A stretch of DNA of 5,664 nucleotides from CAIUSP01 sp040375675 (GCA_040375675.1 JBEIRY010000083.1:1-5664), one strand, 5' to 3'; positions 1 to 5,585 are shown, counted from the first letter of the stretch. Notes: generated by a model from the letters alone, not told the origin. Program-made: numbers and translations.

Positions 1-2
1 AC

Positions 3-1103
3 CTCGCCGAAGCGCGCGAGATAGCCGGGCGCCCACTGCAGATGGCCACGGTTGACGTGCACACCGTCGGGGCCGGAGGCGGATCGATCGCCTGGCGCGA
101 CGCCGGTGGCGCGCTGCGGGTGGGACCGCGCTCGGCCGGGGCCGAGCCTGGGCCGGCTTGTTACGGCCGGGGCGGCACCGAGCCCACGGTGACCGACGCC
201 AACCTGCTGCTCGGCTACCTGCCGGCAGGTGAAACCTTGGCTGGCGGCATCGAATTGGACCGCGCAGCAGCCGAGAATGCGGTGGGTGGGCTCGCCGGAT
301 CGCTTGGTCTGGACCCAGTCGAGACAGCCGAGGGGATAGTGCGGGTGGCCAACCAGGAGATGGCCGCGGCGTTGAGGGTGGTCTCGGTGGAGCGCGGAAT
401 AGACCCGCGTGAGCGCGCGCTCGTGGCCTTCGGCGGCGCGGGGCCGCTGCACGCCGCCGCGATGGCGGCCGACCTGGAGATGCCGCGGATCGTGGTACCG
501 AGGGCAGGTGGAGTGCTCTCGGCGCTGGGGCTCGTCTCGGCAAGCCGGCGGCGAGACCGGGCTCGCACCGTGCTGATCGGCGGAGACGACCTCACCCAAG
601 AGCGGGTGGAAAGCGAGATCGCCCAGGTACAGGCGGAGGCGCTGGAAGGCTTCGCCACCGAGAGCGCCGAGGCGCGCGCAGAGCTGGGGCTGCGCTACCG
701 CGGGCAGTCGTTCGAGCTTCGGATAGCCGCTCCCACCCCGTGCAGCCCCGAATCTCTACGCGAGGCGTTCGAGCAAGAACACGAGCGACGCTATGGATAC
801 CGCGATCCAGAGCTTGCGATAGAGCTCGTGACGATCGCGGTCGCTGCGGTCTCCCCGGCGCCGGAGTTGGGTCTGGAGGCGAGTGGGGATGGAGCGAATG
901 AGCTGGTCGAGTCGGAGCGAGAGGCGACCTTCGGCGGCGAGGCGTTGCCTGCGCGTGTGTTGCGCGGCGAGCCCGGTCCAGGCACAAAGGCTCTAGGACC
1001 GTGCATCTTCGAGCTGCCCGAGACGACGCTGGTGCTGCCGCCCGGTTGGAGTGCGGAGGTAGATGCCGACGGCACGATCGTCTGTGAGAGGCGGTCGGGA
1101 TGA
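3..1103 (+). CDS. hyuA: HyuA-type hydantoinase/oxoprolinase subunit, C-terminal part (5' end outside window)
   Basis: This is the C-terminal ~366 residues of a hydantoinase A / 5-oxoprolinase / acetone carboxylase beta-type subunit. The reading frame is open to the window edge, and the family motif around VDVHTVGAGGGSIAW begins only about 17 residues in. The ATG at 42 is therefore internal; family members run about 650-700 residues, so roughly 300 residues lie upstream. Visible family signatures, in order, are GAGGGSIAW, VGPRSAGAEPGPACYG, PTVTDANLLLG, the N-Q-E-M..ALR.VSVERG helix, LVAFGGAGPLHA, and GVLSALGL. The C-terminal beta domain ends with TLVLPPGW and VDADGTIV. In the family this subunit carries the ASKHA-type ATPase fold, which phosphorylates the substrate or bicarbonate, and it works as a complex with HyuB. 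The gene overlaps hyuB by 4 bp (ATGA), which implies coupled translation. Family assignment is firm; the substrate (hydantoin, oxoproline, lactam or ketone) cannot be read from sequence. Confidence 0.93.
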   Translation, partial: LAEAREIAGRPLQMATVDVHTVGAGGGSIAWRDAGGALRVGPRSAGAEPGPACYGRGGTEPTVTDANLLLGYLPAGETLAGGIELDRAAAENAVGGLAGSLGLDPVETAEGIVRVANQEMAAALRVVSVERGIDPRERALVAFGGAGPLHAAAMAADLEMPRIVVPRAGGVLSALGLVSASRRRDRARTVLIGGDDLTQERVESEIAQVQAEALEGFATESAEARAELGLRYRGQSFELRIAAPTPCSPESLREAFEQEHERRYGYRDPELAIELVTIAVAAVSPAPELGLEASGDGANELVESEREATFGGEALPARVLRGEPGPGTKALGPCIFELPETTLVLPPGWSAEVDADGTIVCERRSG

Positions 1104-2620
1104 GCGGAGCGGTCGACCCGATCGCTTTGCAGGTGCTGATCGGCGCGCTGCGCTCGGCGTGCGAGGAGATGGGCGCAGTGCTGGTGCGCTCGGCGCACTC
1201 ACCCAACATCAAGGAGCGACGCGACTGCTCGACCGCGCTCTTCGATGCGCGCGGAGAGCTCGTGATGCAGGCCGCACAGATTCCGGTGCACCTCGGCTCG
1301 ATGCCCGAGGCGGTGGCTGCGGTTATCGGCGAGGAGCAGCACCCCGGTGATCTCTGGATCCTCAACGACCCCTACCGCGGCGGCACGCATCTGCCCGACA
1401 TCACGCTGATCAGTCCGGTCTTCCACTCCGAGGGGCTGATCGGATTTGCCGCAAGCCGGGCGCATCACGCCGATGTCGGCGGTCCCACCCCGGGCGGGAT
1501 GCCGTTCGATTCCCACACGCTGGCCGATGAGGGGGTGGTGATCCCTCCCACCCGCGTCGATTCAGGGACCTTCGACTCGCTGGCAGCCCAGATGCGAAAC
1601 CCCACACAGCGCCTTGCCGATCTGCGCGCCCAGCAGGCGGCAAATGCCACCGGAGCCAAGCGGCTGCAGGGGCTCTGCGAGCGGATGGGCACTGCCCAGG
1701 TGCAGGATGGTCTGGAGGAGATCCTCGCCTACGCCGAGCGGCGGATGCGCGCGGCGCTCGGAGCGCTGCCTGATGGCGTCGGCGAGGCCGAGGACTTCCT
1801 GGAGTCACCTGAGGACGGATCCGACATACCCATCCGGGTGCGGGCGGATCTGCGTGGCGAAGAACTGACGCTGGATTTCACCGGCAGCGCCGAGCAGACA
1901 CTTGGCAACCTCAACTGTCCGGCCTCGGTGACCCACGCAGCTTGTCTGTATGCGGTGCGGGTGGTGTTCGATCCGGAGGCCCCGCCATCGGCCGGATCGT
2001 GGCGGCCGGTGACTATCGAGATCCCAAAGGGAACACTCTTGGATGCCGAGCCGCCAGCCGCGGTAGTTGCGGGCAACGTGGAGACCTCCTCGAGGGTGGC
2101 CGATGTGGTGATCCGCGCGCTCGGCGCGTTCACCGAGGTGGCCGCAGACGGTCAGGGGACGATGAACAACCTCACCCTTTCCTCGGAGGTGGAGGGAGAG
2201 GCCTTCACCTACTACGAGACGATCGGCGGTGGCCAGGGCGCGAGTGCAGACGCCCCGGGACCGAACTCGATCCACGTGGCGATGTCGAACACCTTGAACA
2301 CTCCGGTCGAGGCGCTGGAGCTCGAGTACCCGCTGCGGGTGCGAGAGCTTGCGGTGCGGCGGGGAAGCGGCGGTTCGGGAGCTCGACACGACGGAGGCGA
2401 CGGGACCGTGCGAGAGATCGAGGCGCTGATCCCGATGCGCTATGGGCTGATCAGCGAGCGTCGCAAGCACGCACCTCCGGGCCGCAATGGCGGAGGCGAC
2501 GGCGCCCCGGGGCGCGACACCTTGAACGGCGAGCCCATCCCGGCCAAGTCGGCCGGCGATCTGCAGCCGGGCGATGTGCTGAGGATCGAGACCCCGGGCG
2601 GCGGGGGCTACGGAGGCTAG
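1100..2620 (+). CDS. hyuB: HyuB-type hydantoinase/oxoprolinase subunit
   Basis: This is a complete 506-residue hydantoinase B / oxoprolinase subunit, at the short end of the usual ~510-600 range. It starts at the ATG inside the ATGA overlap with hyuA, with a good Shine-Dalgarno (GAGAGG at 1086-1091, 8 nt spacer). Signatures are DPI.LQVL.GAL at residues 6-17, ERRDCSTALFDARGELVMQ at about 39-57, HLGSMPEAV at 64-72, LNDPYRGGTHLPDITL at 88-103, and AHHADVGGPTPGG at 121-133. The glycine-rich tail IETPGGGGYGG is typical of the family. The conserved His/Asp residues in RGGTHLPD and AHHADVGG lie in the segment the family uses for catalysis and metal binding; I infer this role by homology. With HyuA it should form an ATP-dependent enzyme opening an amide or lactam ring, or carboxylating a ketone. 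No third, acetone-carboxylase-type gamma subunit follows, which favours an amidohydrolase role. Substrate is unknown. Confidence 0.93.
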   Translation: MSGAVDPIALQVLIGALRSACEEMGAVLVRSAHSPNIKERRDCSTALFDARGELVMQAAQIPVHLGSMPEAVAAVIGEEQHPGDLWILNDPYRGGTHLPDITLISPVFHSEGLIGFAASRAHHADVGGPTPGGMPFDSHTLADEGVVIPPTRVDSGTFDSLAAQMRNPTQRLADLRAQQAANATGAKRLQGLCERMGTAQVQDGLEEILAYAERRMRAALGALPDGVGEAEDFLESPEDGSDIPIRVRADLRGEELTLDFTGSAEQTLGNLNCPASVTHAACLYAVRVVFDPEAPPSAGSWRPVTIEIPKGTLLDAEPPAAVVAGNVETSSRVADVVIRALGAFTEVAADGQGTMNNLTLSSEVEGEAFTYYETIGGGQGASADAPGPNSIHVAMSNTLNTPVEALELEYPLRVRELAVRRGSGGSGARHDGGDGTVREIEALIPMRYGLISERRKHAPPGRNGGGDGAPGRDTLNGEPIPAKSAGDLQPGDVLRIETPGGGGYGG

Positions 2621-2629
2621 GATCGAGCG

Positions 2630-3331
2630 ATGGCGAGCAAGAGAGTGCAAAGCGAACACAGCGCCGAAAGTCACGACTCACGGGTAGAGGCGCCACTGAT
2701 CGTGCTGGTGGCGATCGGCCTGCAGACGATCCTCGCTGTGGTGAGCCTCACGCAGGACTGGAAGCTGTGGATCCTGCCCGGGTGGGTGTGGCTGATTGCG
2801 GTCATCCCGGAGTTGATCTTGGTCGCGTTGCTTTCGCTACCGCCCTCGCGAAAGGAGATCGAGAAGAACGACGACAGGCGTACCTTCTCGATCGCGCTGG
2901 TGGTGCTGATGGCTTTGGTGAACACACTTGCGCTGGTCGGTCTGTTCACGGCACTGGTGACCGGCCACGAGACCTTGGCCGCGAGTCTCCTGCTGAAAGG
3001 TCTGACCATCTGGGGCACCAACGTGATCACCTTCGGGCTCCTCTACTGGGAGTTCGACGGCGGCGGGCCGGATGCGCGTATCCGCAGGCCCAAGGCGAAG
3101 GACCGCGACTTCCAGTTTCCGCAGCAGGAGAACGCCAACCTCGTCACCCAGCCGTGGCAGCCGCGACTGTTCGATTACGTCTACACCTCGTTCACCAACT
3201 CGATCGCCTTCAGCCCGACCGACGCGATGCCGATCTCCCACCGGGCGAAGGTGCTGATGATGACCGAGTCGATCATCTCGGCGGTGGCGGTGCTGCTGGT
3301 GGTGGCCCGCGCCGTGAACATCATGAATTGA
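2630..3331 (+). CDS. Five-helix membrane protein with degenerate channel-like pore region (DUF1345-like)
   Basis: This is a 233-residue integral membrane protein. The ATG is preceded by AGGA at 2619-2622 with a 7-nt spacer, 9 nt after the hyuB stop. A hydrophilic N-terminus (1-20) is followed by hydrophobic segments at about 22-40, 47-70, 85-110 and 116-140. Next comes a charged, proline-rich loop (142-178, including RIRRPKAKDRD), then a re-entrant-looking segment (181-201) and a last helix (207-230). The end, FDYVYTSFTNSIAFSPTDAMP then RAKVLMMTES and VARAVNI, has the spacing of a potassium-channel P-loop plus inner helix. However, the TVGYGD filter is replaced by IAFSPTD. The same layout occurs in DUF1345-type proteins, and I place it near that family from memory only. 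It is probably co-transcribed with hyuAB. Role unknown; an ion or solute pathway is a guess. The membrane location is confident, the family assignment less so. Confidence 0.8.
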   Translation: MASKRVQSEHSAESHDSRVEAPLIVLVAIGLQTILAVVSLTQDWKLWILPGWVWLIAVIPELILVALLSLPPSRKEIEKNDDRRTFSIALVVLMALVNTLALVGLFTALVTGHETLAASLLLKGLTIWGTNVITFGLLYWEFDGGGPDARIRRPKAKDRDFQFPQQENANLVTQPWQPRLFDYVYTSFTNSIAFSPTDAMPISHRAKVLMMTESIISAVAVLLVVARAVNIMN

Positions 3332-3341
3332 GTGTCCGCAG

Positions 3342-3833
3342 GTGTTCGTAGTCTCCTCGCCGGTGAAGGTCTCCCGACACAAGAAGCGCGCCGCCGCAGT
3401 CTGTATCGGCTTGATCACTACGGCTCTGGTGCTTGGCGCATGCGGTGGCAGTAGCGATAGCGAGAGCCAAGGAGACCAGGGGGATCGCGCTTTGAACGGA
3501 GGCAACTGGGGCAGCTGGACCGGCACCCTGACCGGCAGCGACAACAGCAAGTTCCAGATCTTCTTGACTTTCGACACCCTCCGCCAAGGCCAGATATCAG
3601 GCACGGTTTACTTTCCCAAGCTGGGGTCCGCAGGTGAGTGCTCAGGCGCAGAGGTCTACCGCGAAAAGCAGGGGGATACCTACAGGTTCACCGAGGTAAT
3701 CCCCGAGGCGGTGAATCCGAAGTGCGCCGGACTCGGCACGGTCCGGGTTACCCCGAACGGCGACTCGCTGGATTACTCGTGGACCAACGGCACCCAGTCA
3801 TCGACCGGTTCGCTGCACTCCTACCAGGACTGA
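3342..3833 (+). CDS. Secreted lipoprotein of unknown function
   Basis: This 163-residue protein has a basic n-region (SRHKKR), a hydrophobic stretch (about 17-31) and a lipobox LGAC|GG, with lipidation expected at Cys34. A Ser/Gly/Asp/Gln linker (35-53) follows, as is usual for lipoproteins tethered outside the membrane. The mature domain (about 54-163) has no helix-like stretches and alternating hydrophobic residues (GSWTGTL, FQIFLTF, GQISGTVYFP, YRFTEVI, GTVRVTP, LDYSW), so it is probably a small beta-sandwich or barrel. Cys100 and Cys128 may form a disulfide. The start is uncertain: GTG at 3342 gives the longest frame, but GTG at 3363 gives a neater signal peptide (MKVSRHKKRAAAV, Cys at 27), and neither has a clear Shine-Dalgarno. 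It begins 10 nt after the membrane protein stop, so it may share that transcript. I do not recognise the domain and assign no function. Confidence 0.8.
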   Translation: MFVVSSPVKVSRHKKRAAAVCIGLITTALVLGACGGSSDSESQGDQGDRALNGGNWGSWTGTLTGSDNSKFQIFLTFDTLRQGQISGTVYFPKLGSAGECSGAEVYREKQGDTYRFTEVIPEAVNPKCAGLGTVRVTPNGDSLDYSWTNGTQSSTGSLHSYQD

Positions 3834-3841
3834 TCAGCGAT

Positions 3842-4231
3842 TCAGTCTTCGACGGGCTTGCCGTCGCGCTCTACGTAGCCACCCTTGCCGCCAACCACGA
3901 TGATCGTGGTCTCTGAATCGGTCGGGTTGGAGATCAGGCGTACCGTCTCGGCATCGACTCTAGCCACAGCACCCGGGCCGAGTACGACTTCCTCACCGTC
4001 GCCGAACTCGATCTTCAAAGCACCCTGCTGGCAGATGTAGAGCTCCTGCTGAGTCTCGTGGGTGTGCTTGCGGCCCTCGCCGCCGGGAGGCAGCACGATC
4101 GCGTTGACTCCGAACTCGGTCACCCCCACCTCGTGGCGGATCTTGCGGAAGCCCGGGCCCTCGCCCATCGCGTCGAGCGGGCCTGCCGCCCAACCCTCGC
4201 CGCTTCGGATGTCTGTGATCTGGTCAGCCAT
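3842..4231 (-). CDS. Single-domain cupin protein
   Basis: This is a 129-residue small beta-barrel (cupin_2 type). Motif 1 is at about residues 51-70: GEGRKHTHETQQELYICQQG, with His56, His58 and Glu63 as candidate metal ligands. Motif 2 is at about 85-102: GPGAVARVDAETVRLISN. In typical metal cupins motif 2 reads PxGxxH...N; here Arg98 stands where His is expected, so the metal site lacks one canonical ligand. The tail VVGGKGGYVERDG resembles that of many short actinobacterial cupins. Such proteins include sugar isomerases, dioxygenases and non-enzymatic binding proteins, so no reaction can be named. The ATG start has no Shine-Dalgarno but has a TACGCT box 9 nt upstream, consistent with a leaderless mRNA. 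It is convergent with the lipoprotein gene (8 bp between stop codons, no terminator hairpin seen) and divergent from the CxxC protein gene. Confidence 0.9.
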   Translation of the reverse strand: MADQITDIRSGEGWAAGPLDAMGEGPGFRKIRHEVGVTEFGVNAIVLPPGGEGRKHTHETQQELYICQQGALKIEFGDGEEVVLGPGAVARVDAETVRLISNPTDSETTIIVVGGKGGYVERDGKPVED

Positions 4232-4240
4232 CTGGGACGC

Positions 4241-4246
4241 AGCGTA
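4241..4246 (-). promoter_or_regulatory. Putative -10 box (TACGCT) of the cupin gene, leaderless layout
   Basis: The minus strand reads TACGCT, then nine nucleotides (GCGTCCCAG), then the cupin ATG. This fits the actinobacterial TAnnnT -10 consensus, and transcription starting about 7 nt downstream would begin at or just before the start codon. There is no Shine-Dalgarno. No clear -35 (TTGACA-like) is seen at the usual distance. Prediction only. Confidence 0.4.
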
Positions 4247-4272
4247 GCGGGTGTAGGGGGATCCGCCTGCTC

Positions 4273-4278
4273 TAGCGT
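4273..4278 (+). promoter_or_regulatory. Putative -10 box (TAGCGT) of the CxxC protein gene, leaderless layout
   Basis: TAGCGT is followed by eight nucleotides (TTCTTTCGA minus its final A-G junction: positions 4279-4286) and then the GTG at 4287. No Shine-Dalgarno precedes that GTG, so a leaderless transcript would explain both the promoter position and the start choice. The 55-bp gap 4232-4286 would then hold two back-to-back promoters. Prediction only. Confidence 0.4.
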
Positions 4279-4286
4279 TCTTTCGA

Positions 4287-4664
4287 GTGGAAGGCAGCGG
4301 GCAAACCAGACCGACGCGCTTGATCGGCGTCTACGACGCCAACGGCTCAGTCCCGGGAGAGATCGCGTACTGGGTCGGGGCGAGGCTGGGCACCAGGCAC
4401 TGCGCTCTCTGCGAGATCACTCATGGGACTTTTCGGGAGAAGGCGGAGTGGCGGGAGTGCAGATCCCACCTACCGGTGCCGTTCGAAGAGCTGCACCTAG
4501 ACGAGGTCTCTGCAGAGGTCATGCGCCTGGTCGAAGGCCAGGCGCCGTGCGTGGTGGCGGAGAGTCCAGACGGAAGCCTCGCGATCGTGATCGATCGCGA
4601 TCAGCTCGAGCGGTGCGATGGCGAGCCAGAGAGGCTCGCCAGGCTGGTCGAGTCGGTCGCCTAG
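4287..4664 (+). CDS. Small CxxC-containing protein of unknown function
   Basis: This is a 125-residue soluble protein with no signal peptide or membrane helix. It opens with a beta-strand-like RLIGVYDANG (11-20), then a helix-like GEIAYWVGARLG (24-35). These run into the motif HCALCEITHG (38-47), which holds Cys39 and Cys42 plus two His. After that come EWRECRSHLPVPFEELHLDE (about 54-73) and a hydrophobic strand, APCVVAE (86-92). I recall similar unannotated proteins from actinobacteria sharing the VYDA...CALC.ITHG pattern, but can name no family. The CxxC suggests metal binding or thiol redox chemistry; this is inference. The start is GTG 4287 (TAnnnT 8 nt upstream); TTG at 4320 is a possible alternative that would begin at IGVYDANG. 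It is divergent from the cupin. Its TAG stop lies in a palindromic CTAG shared with the stop of the opposing short membrane gene. Confidence 0.8.
   Translation: MEGSGQTRPTRLIGVYDANGSVPGEIAYWVGARLGTRHCALCEITHGTFREKAEWRECRSHLPVPFEELHLDEVSAEVMRLVEGQAPCVVAESPDGSLAIVIDRDQLERCDGEPERLARLVESVA
4661..4664. other. Palindromic CTAG shared by two convergent stop codons
   Basis: The self-complementary CTAG provides TAG for the plus-strand CxxC gene (4662-4664) and TAG for the minus-strand 48-residue gene (4663-4661). The two coding regions therefore overlap by 4 bp with no room for an intergenic terminator. No terminator hairpin was seen between them. Confidence 0.75.
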
Positions 4665-4807
4665 CCCTGGAAGGGCTGTTCGTCGCCTGAGGTCTGCTCG
4701 CGCTGCTCGAGATCAGCCTGTGCAGCGCGATGTCCGAGCACGAGAACCACGATTGCAGCCACGACGATCAGGGTGATGAACAGCCCGACTATGAAGATGC
4801 CGATCAA
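4661..4807 (-). CDS. 48-residue single-helix membrane protein
   Basis: This short ORF on the minus strand uses a TTG start at 4807. That TTG overlaps the TGA stop of the preceding 62-residue gene as TTGA, the same geometry as ATGA coupling. The translation begins MIGIFIVGLFITLIVVAA and continues through IVVLVLGHRAAQ to residue 30. It then ends in a polar tail rich in Gln and Glu (ADLEQREQTSGDEQPFQG). One transmembrane helix spans about residues 2-24, followed by HR and a cytoplasmic-looking tail. No other start codon was found in frame for at least ten codons upstream, so translation probably depends on coupling. The strongly hydrophobic coding frame, the overlap and the clean end at the convergent CTAG support a real gene. 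Function unknown; it may be a partner of the adjacent small membrane proteins. Confidence 0.65.
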   Translation of the reverse strand: MIGIFIVGLFITLIVVAAIVVLVLGHRAAQADLEQREQTSGDEQPFQG

Positions 4808-4992
4808 GACTTCGGCCCGCCGGGCGGCGGGAGGATGAGAGCACCGAGGGCAAGGACCGAGGGCACCCAGATGCCGACGAAGATGCCTGCCTGCTCGTCC
4901 TCGAGAAACCAGAGGCCCACCGAGAAGAGGAACGAAAGGAAGGCCGCCACCAGGACGAGGATTCGCGCCTTCTTCACATAGTCACCGCTCAC
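4804..4992 (-). CDS. 62-residue two-helix membrane protein
   Basis: This small membrane protein has helices at about residues 10-29 (ILVLVAAFLSFLFSVGLWFL) and 35-56 (GIFVGIWVPSVLALGALIL). They are joined by a short acidic turn (EDEQA), and the tail is PPPGGPKS. The pattern VG.WF...Q.GIFVG.W.PS.LALG is organised enough to look like a conserved family, though I cannot name it. GTG at 4992 gives the longest frame; GTG at 4977 (MKKARILVL) is an equally plausible start, and neither has a strong Shine-Dalgarno. It lies 51 nt downstream of the DUF6790-like gene, beyond a potential pseudoknot, and its stop overlaps the TTG start of the 48-residue gene. The antisense frame is open too but reads as low-complexity hydrophilic sequence and is rejected. 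Function unknown. Confidence 0.75.
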   Translation of the reverse strand: MSGDYVKKARILVLVAAFLSFLFSVGLWFLEDEQAGIFVGIWVPSVLALGALILPPPGGPKS

Positions 4993-5008
4993 GGGTTCAA
5001 CACAACTT

Positions 5009-5047
5009 CACCCCTGCCCTGGCCGCTGAGTCGAGGGGTGGACTCAG
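5009..5047 (-). other. Potential H-type RNA pseudoknot between two membrane-protein genes
   Basis: Read on the minus strand, a 7-bp perfect stem CTGAGTC/GACTCAG (5047-5041 with 5032-5026) encloses an 8-nt loop CACCCCTC (5040-5033). Seven of those loop bases are complementary to AGGGGTG (5015-5009) after a 10-nt spacer, CGGCCAGGGC. This is the layout of an H-type pseudoknot with two 6-7 bp stems. The first strand contains the TGA stop codon (5046-5044) of the upstream gene. There is no U-tract, so a simple intrinsic terminator is unlikely. The two pairings could also be alternative hairpins. Could be chance in GC-rich DNA. Confidence 0.4.
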
Positions 5048-5538
5048 ACCGCGTTGCTGGTGAACAGCAGCACGGCGAGAGAAATCGCGACGCCGAAGTC
5101 GTAGATGCAGATCAACGAGTTGCCCGGGGCGAAGTTGCCTTCGCGGATCATCCCGACCACGTGGTTGACGCCAGCGAGGAAGAGGAAGGAAATCACCGGC
5201 AGCGACACCGCGATCCAGGCCTCTGGACCGTGCTGGCTTGCGTAGAGGCAGCCGAAGCCGAGGCCGAGGCTCACGAACGCGATCTCGTACTGGAAGCCGT
5301 TGGTGGTCCAGCCGATCATCGCCGACATCTTCTTGGCGAAGACCGAGTGCATCACGGCTGAGCTGAAGAACGCAAAGCAGATCATGTAGAGGATCCAGCG
5401 GATCGCGGCAACCGAGAGGCTCTCGCTCTCGCTGCCACCCGGTGGGATCGAACCCGTCAGGGCGAGGATCCAGGCTATTACGAATAGCGCCGGAAGGATC
5501 AGGCCCGAGATTTGGTCTTTGATCTTCTCCACTGCCAA
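5044..5538 (-). CDS. Integral membrane protein, DUF6790-like
   Basis: This 164-residue protein has about five hydrophobic segments (about 12-28, 44-64, 84-101, 107-126 and 141-160). Between the second and third lies AKKMSAMIGWTTNGFQYEIAF (69-88), and later come VNHVVGMIREGNFAPGNSL (124-142) and a buried Asp147. The IGW..nGFQyE and H......GN..PGN pattern matches what I know of the DUF6790 membrane family, whose function is unknown. The start is uncertain: TTG at 5538 or GTG at 5532 (MEKIKDQISG), with no convincing Shine-Dalgarno for either and an in-frame stop just upstream. It is the first gene of a minus-strand run of three small membrane proteins and diverges from the peptidase gene. Its stop codon falls inside a potential pseudoknot stem. 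Confidence 0.8.
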   Translation of the reverse strand: MAVEKIKDQISGLILPALFVIAWILALTGSIPPGGSESESLSVAAIRWILYMICFAFFSSAVMHSVFAKKMSAMIGWTTNGFQYEIAFVSLGLGFGCLYASQHGPEAWIAVSLPVISFLFLAGVNHVVGMIREGNFAPGNSLICIYDFGVAISLAVLLFTSNAV

Positions 5539-5565
5539 GAAGATTCACGAAGAATCCGGACGGAA

Positions 5566-5585
5566 CGAGGCGCCCGAGCGCCTTG
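5566..5585. repeat. Inverted repeat in the divergent intergenic region
   Basis: AGGCGC (5568-5573) and GCGCCT (5578-5583) pair perfectly across a 4-nt CCGA loop; on the plus strand the arms extend to 8 pairs including one G-T. The repeat lies just upstream of the putative -10 box of the peptidase gene. It falls in the 67-bp gap 5539-5605 between divergent starts, so it could be an operator, but its GC-rich composition makes chance plausible. Confidence 0.3.

Noticed and set aside
1805..2674. Minus-strand open frame of 289 codons opposite hyuB
   Set aside because: Antisense frame produced by high GC content; His/Arg-rich with no recognisable domain, while hyuB on the other strand is certain.
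1942..3351. Long plus-strand open frame of 469 codons across hyuB and the membrane gene
   Set aside because: It is an out-of-frame shadow of two well-supported genes. Its translation is Arg/Gly-rich low complexity with no family motif.
3334..3636. 11-bp direct repeat GTCCGCAGGTG at 3334-3344 and 3626-3636
   Set aside because: Only two copies, GC-rich, one inside coding sequence; likely chance and with no features of an attachment site.
3834..3841. Possible terminator between the convergent lipoprotein and cupin genes
   Set aside because: The 8-bp gap and flanks show no GC-rich hairpin followed by a T-tract on either strand.
4581..4604. Cluster of GATC and CGATCG palindromes
   Set aside because: It lies inside the CxxC gene and is explained by Ile, Asp and Arg codons (AIVIDRDQ); not an origin or a repeat.
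4058..4690. Plus-strand open frame of 210 codons across the cupin and CxxC genes
   Set aside because: It overlaps two supported genes in the wrong frame and its translation is Arg/Gly-rich without motifs.
4730..4981. Plus-strand open frame of 83 codons, hydrophilic and Asp/Glu/Arg-rich
   Set aside because: It is the antisense of the two small membrane genes; hydrophobic codons read backwards give this charged composition.
4997..5548. Minus-strand open frame of 183 codons slightly longer than the DUF6790-like gene
   Set aside because: It is the same strand in a different frame and is Arg/Pro/Leu-rich with no helices, whereas the 5044-5538 frame gives ordered membrane segments and family motifs.
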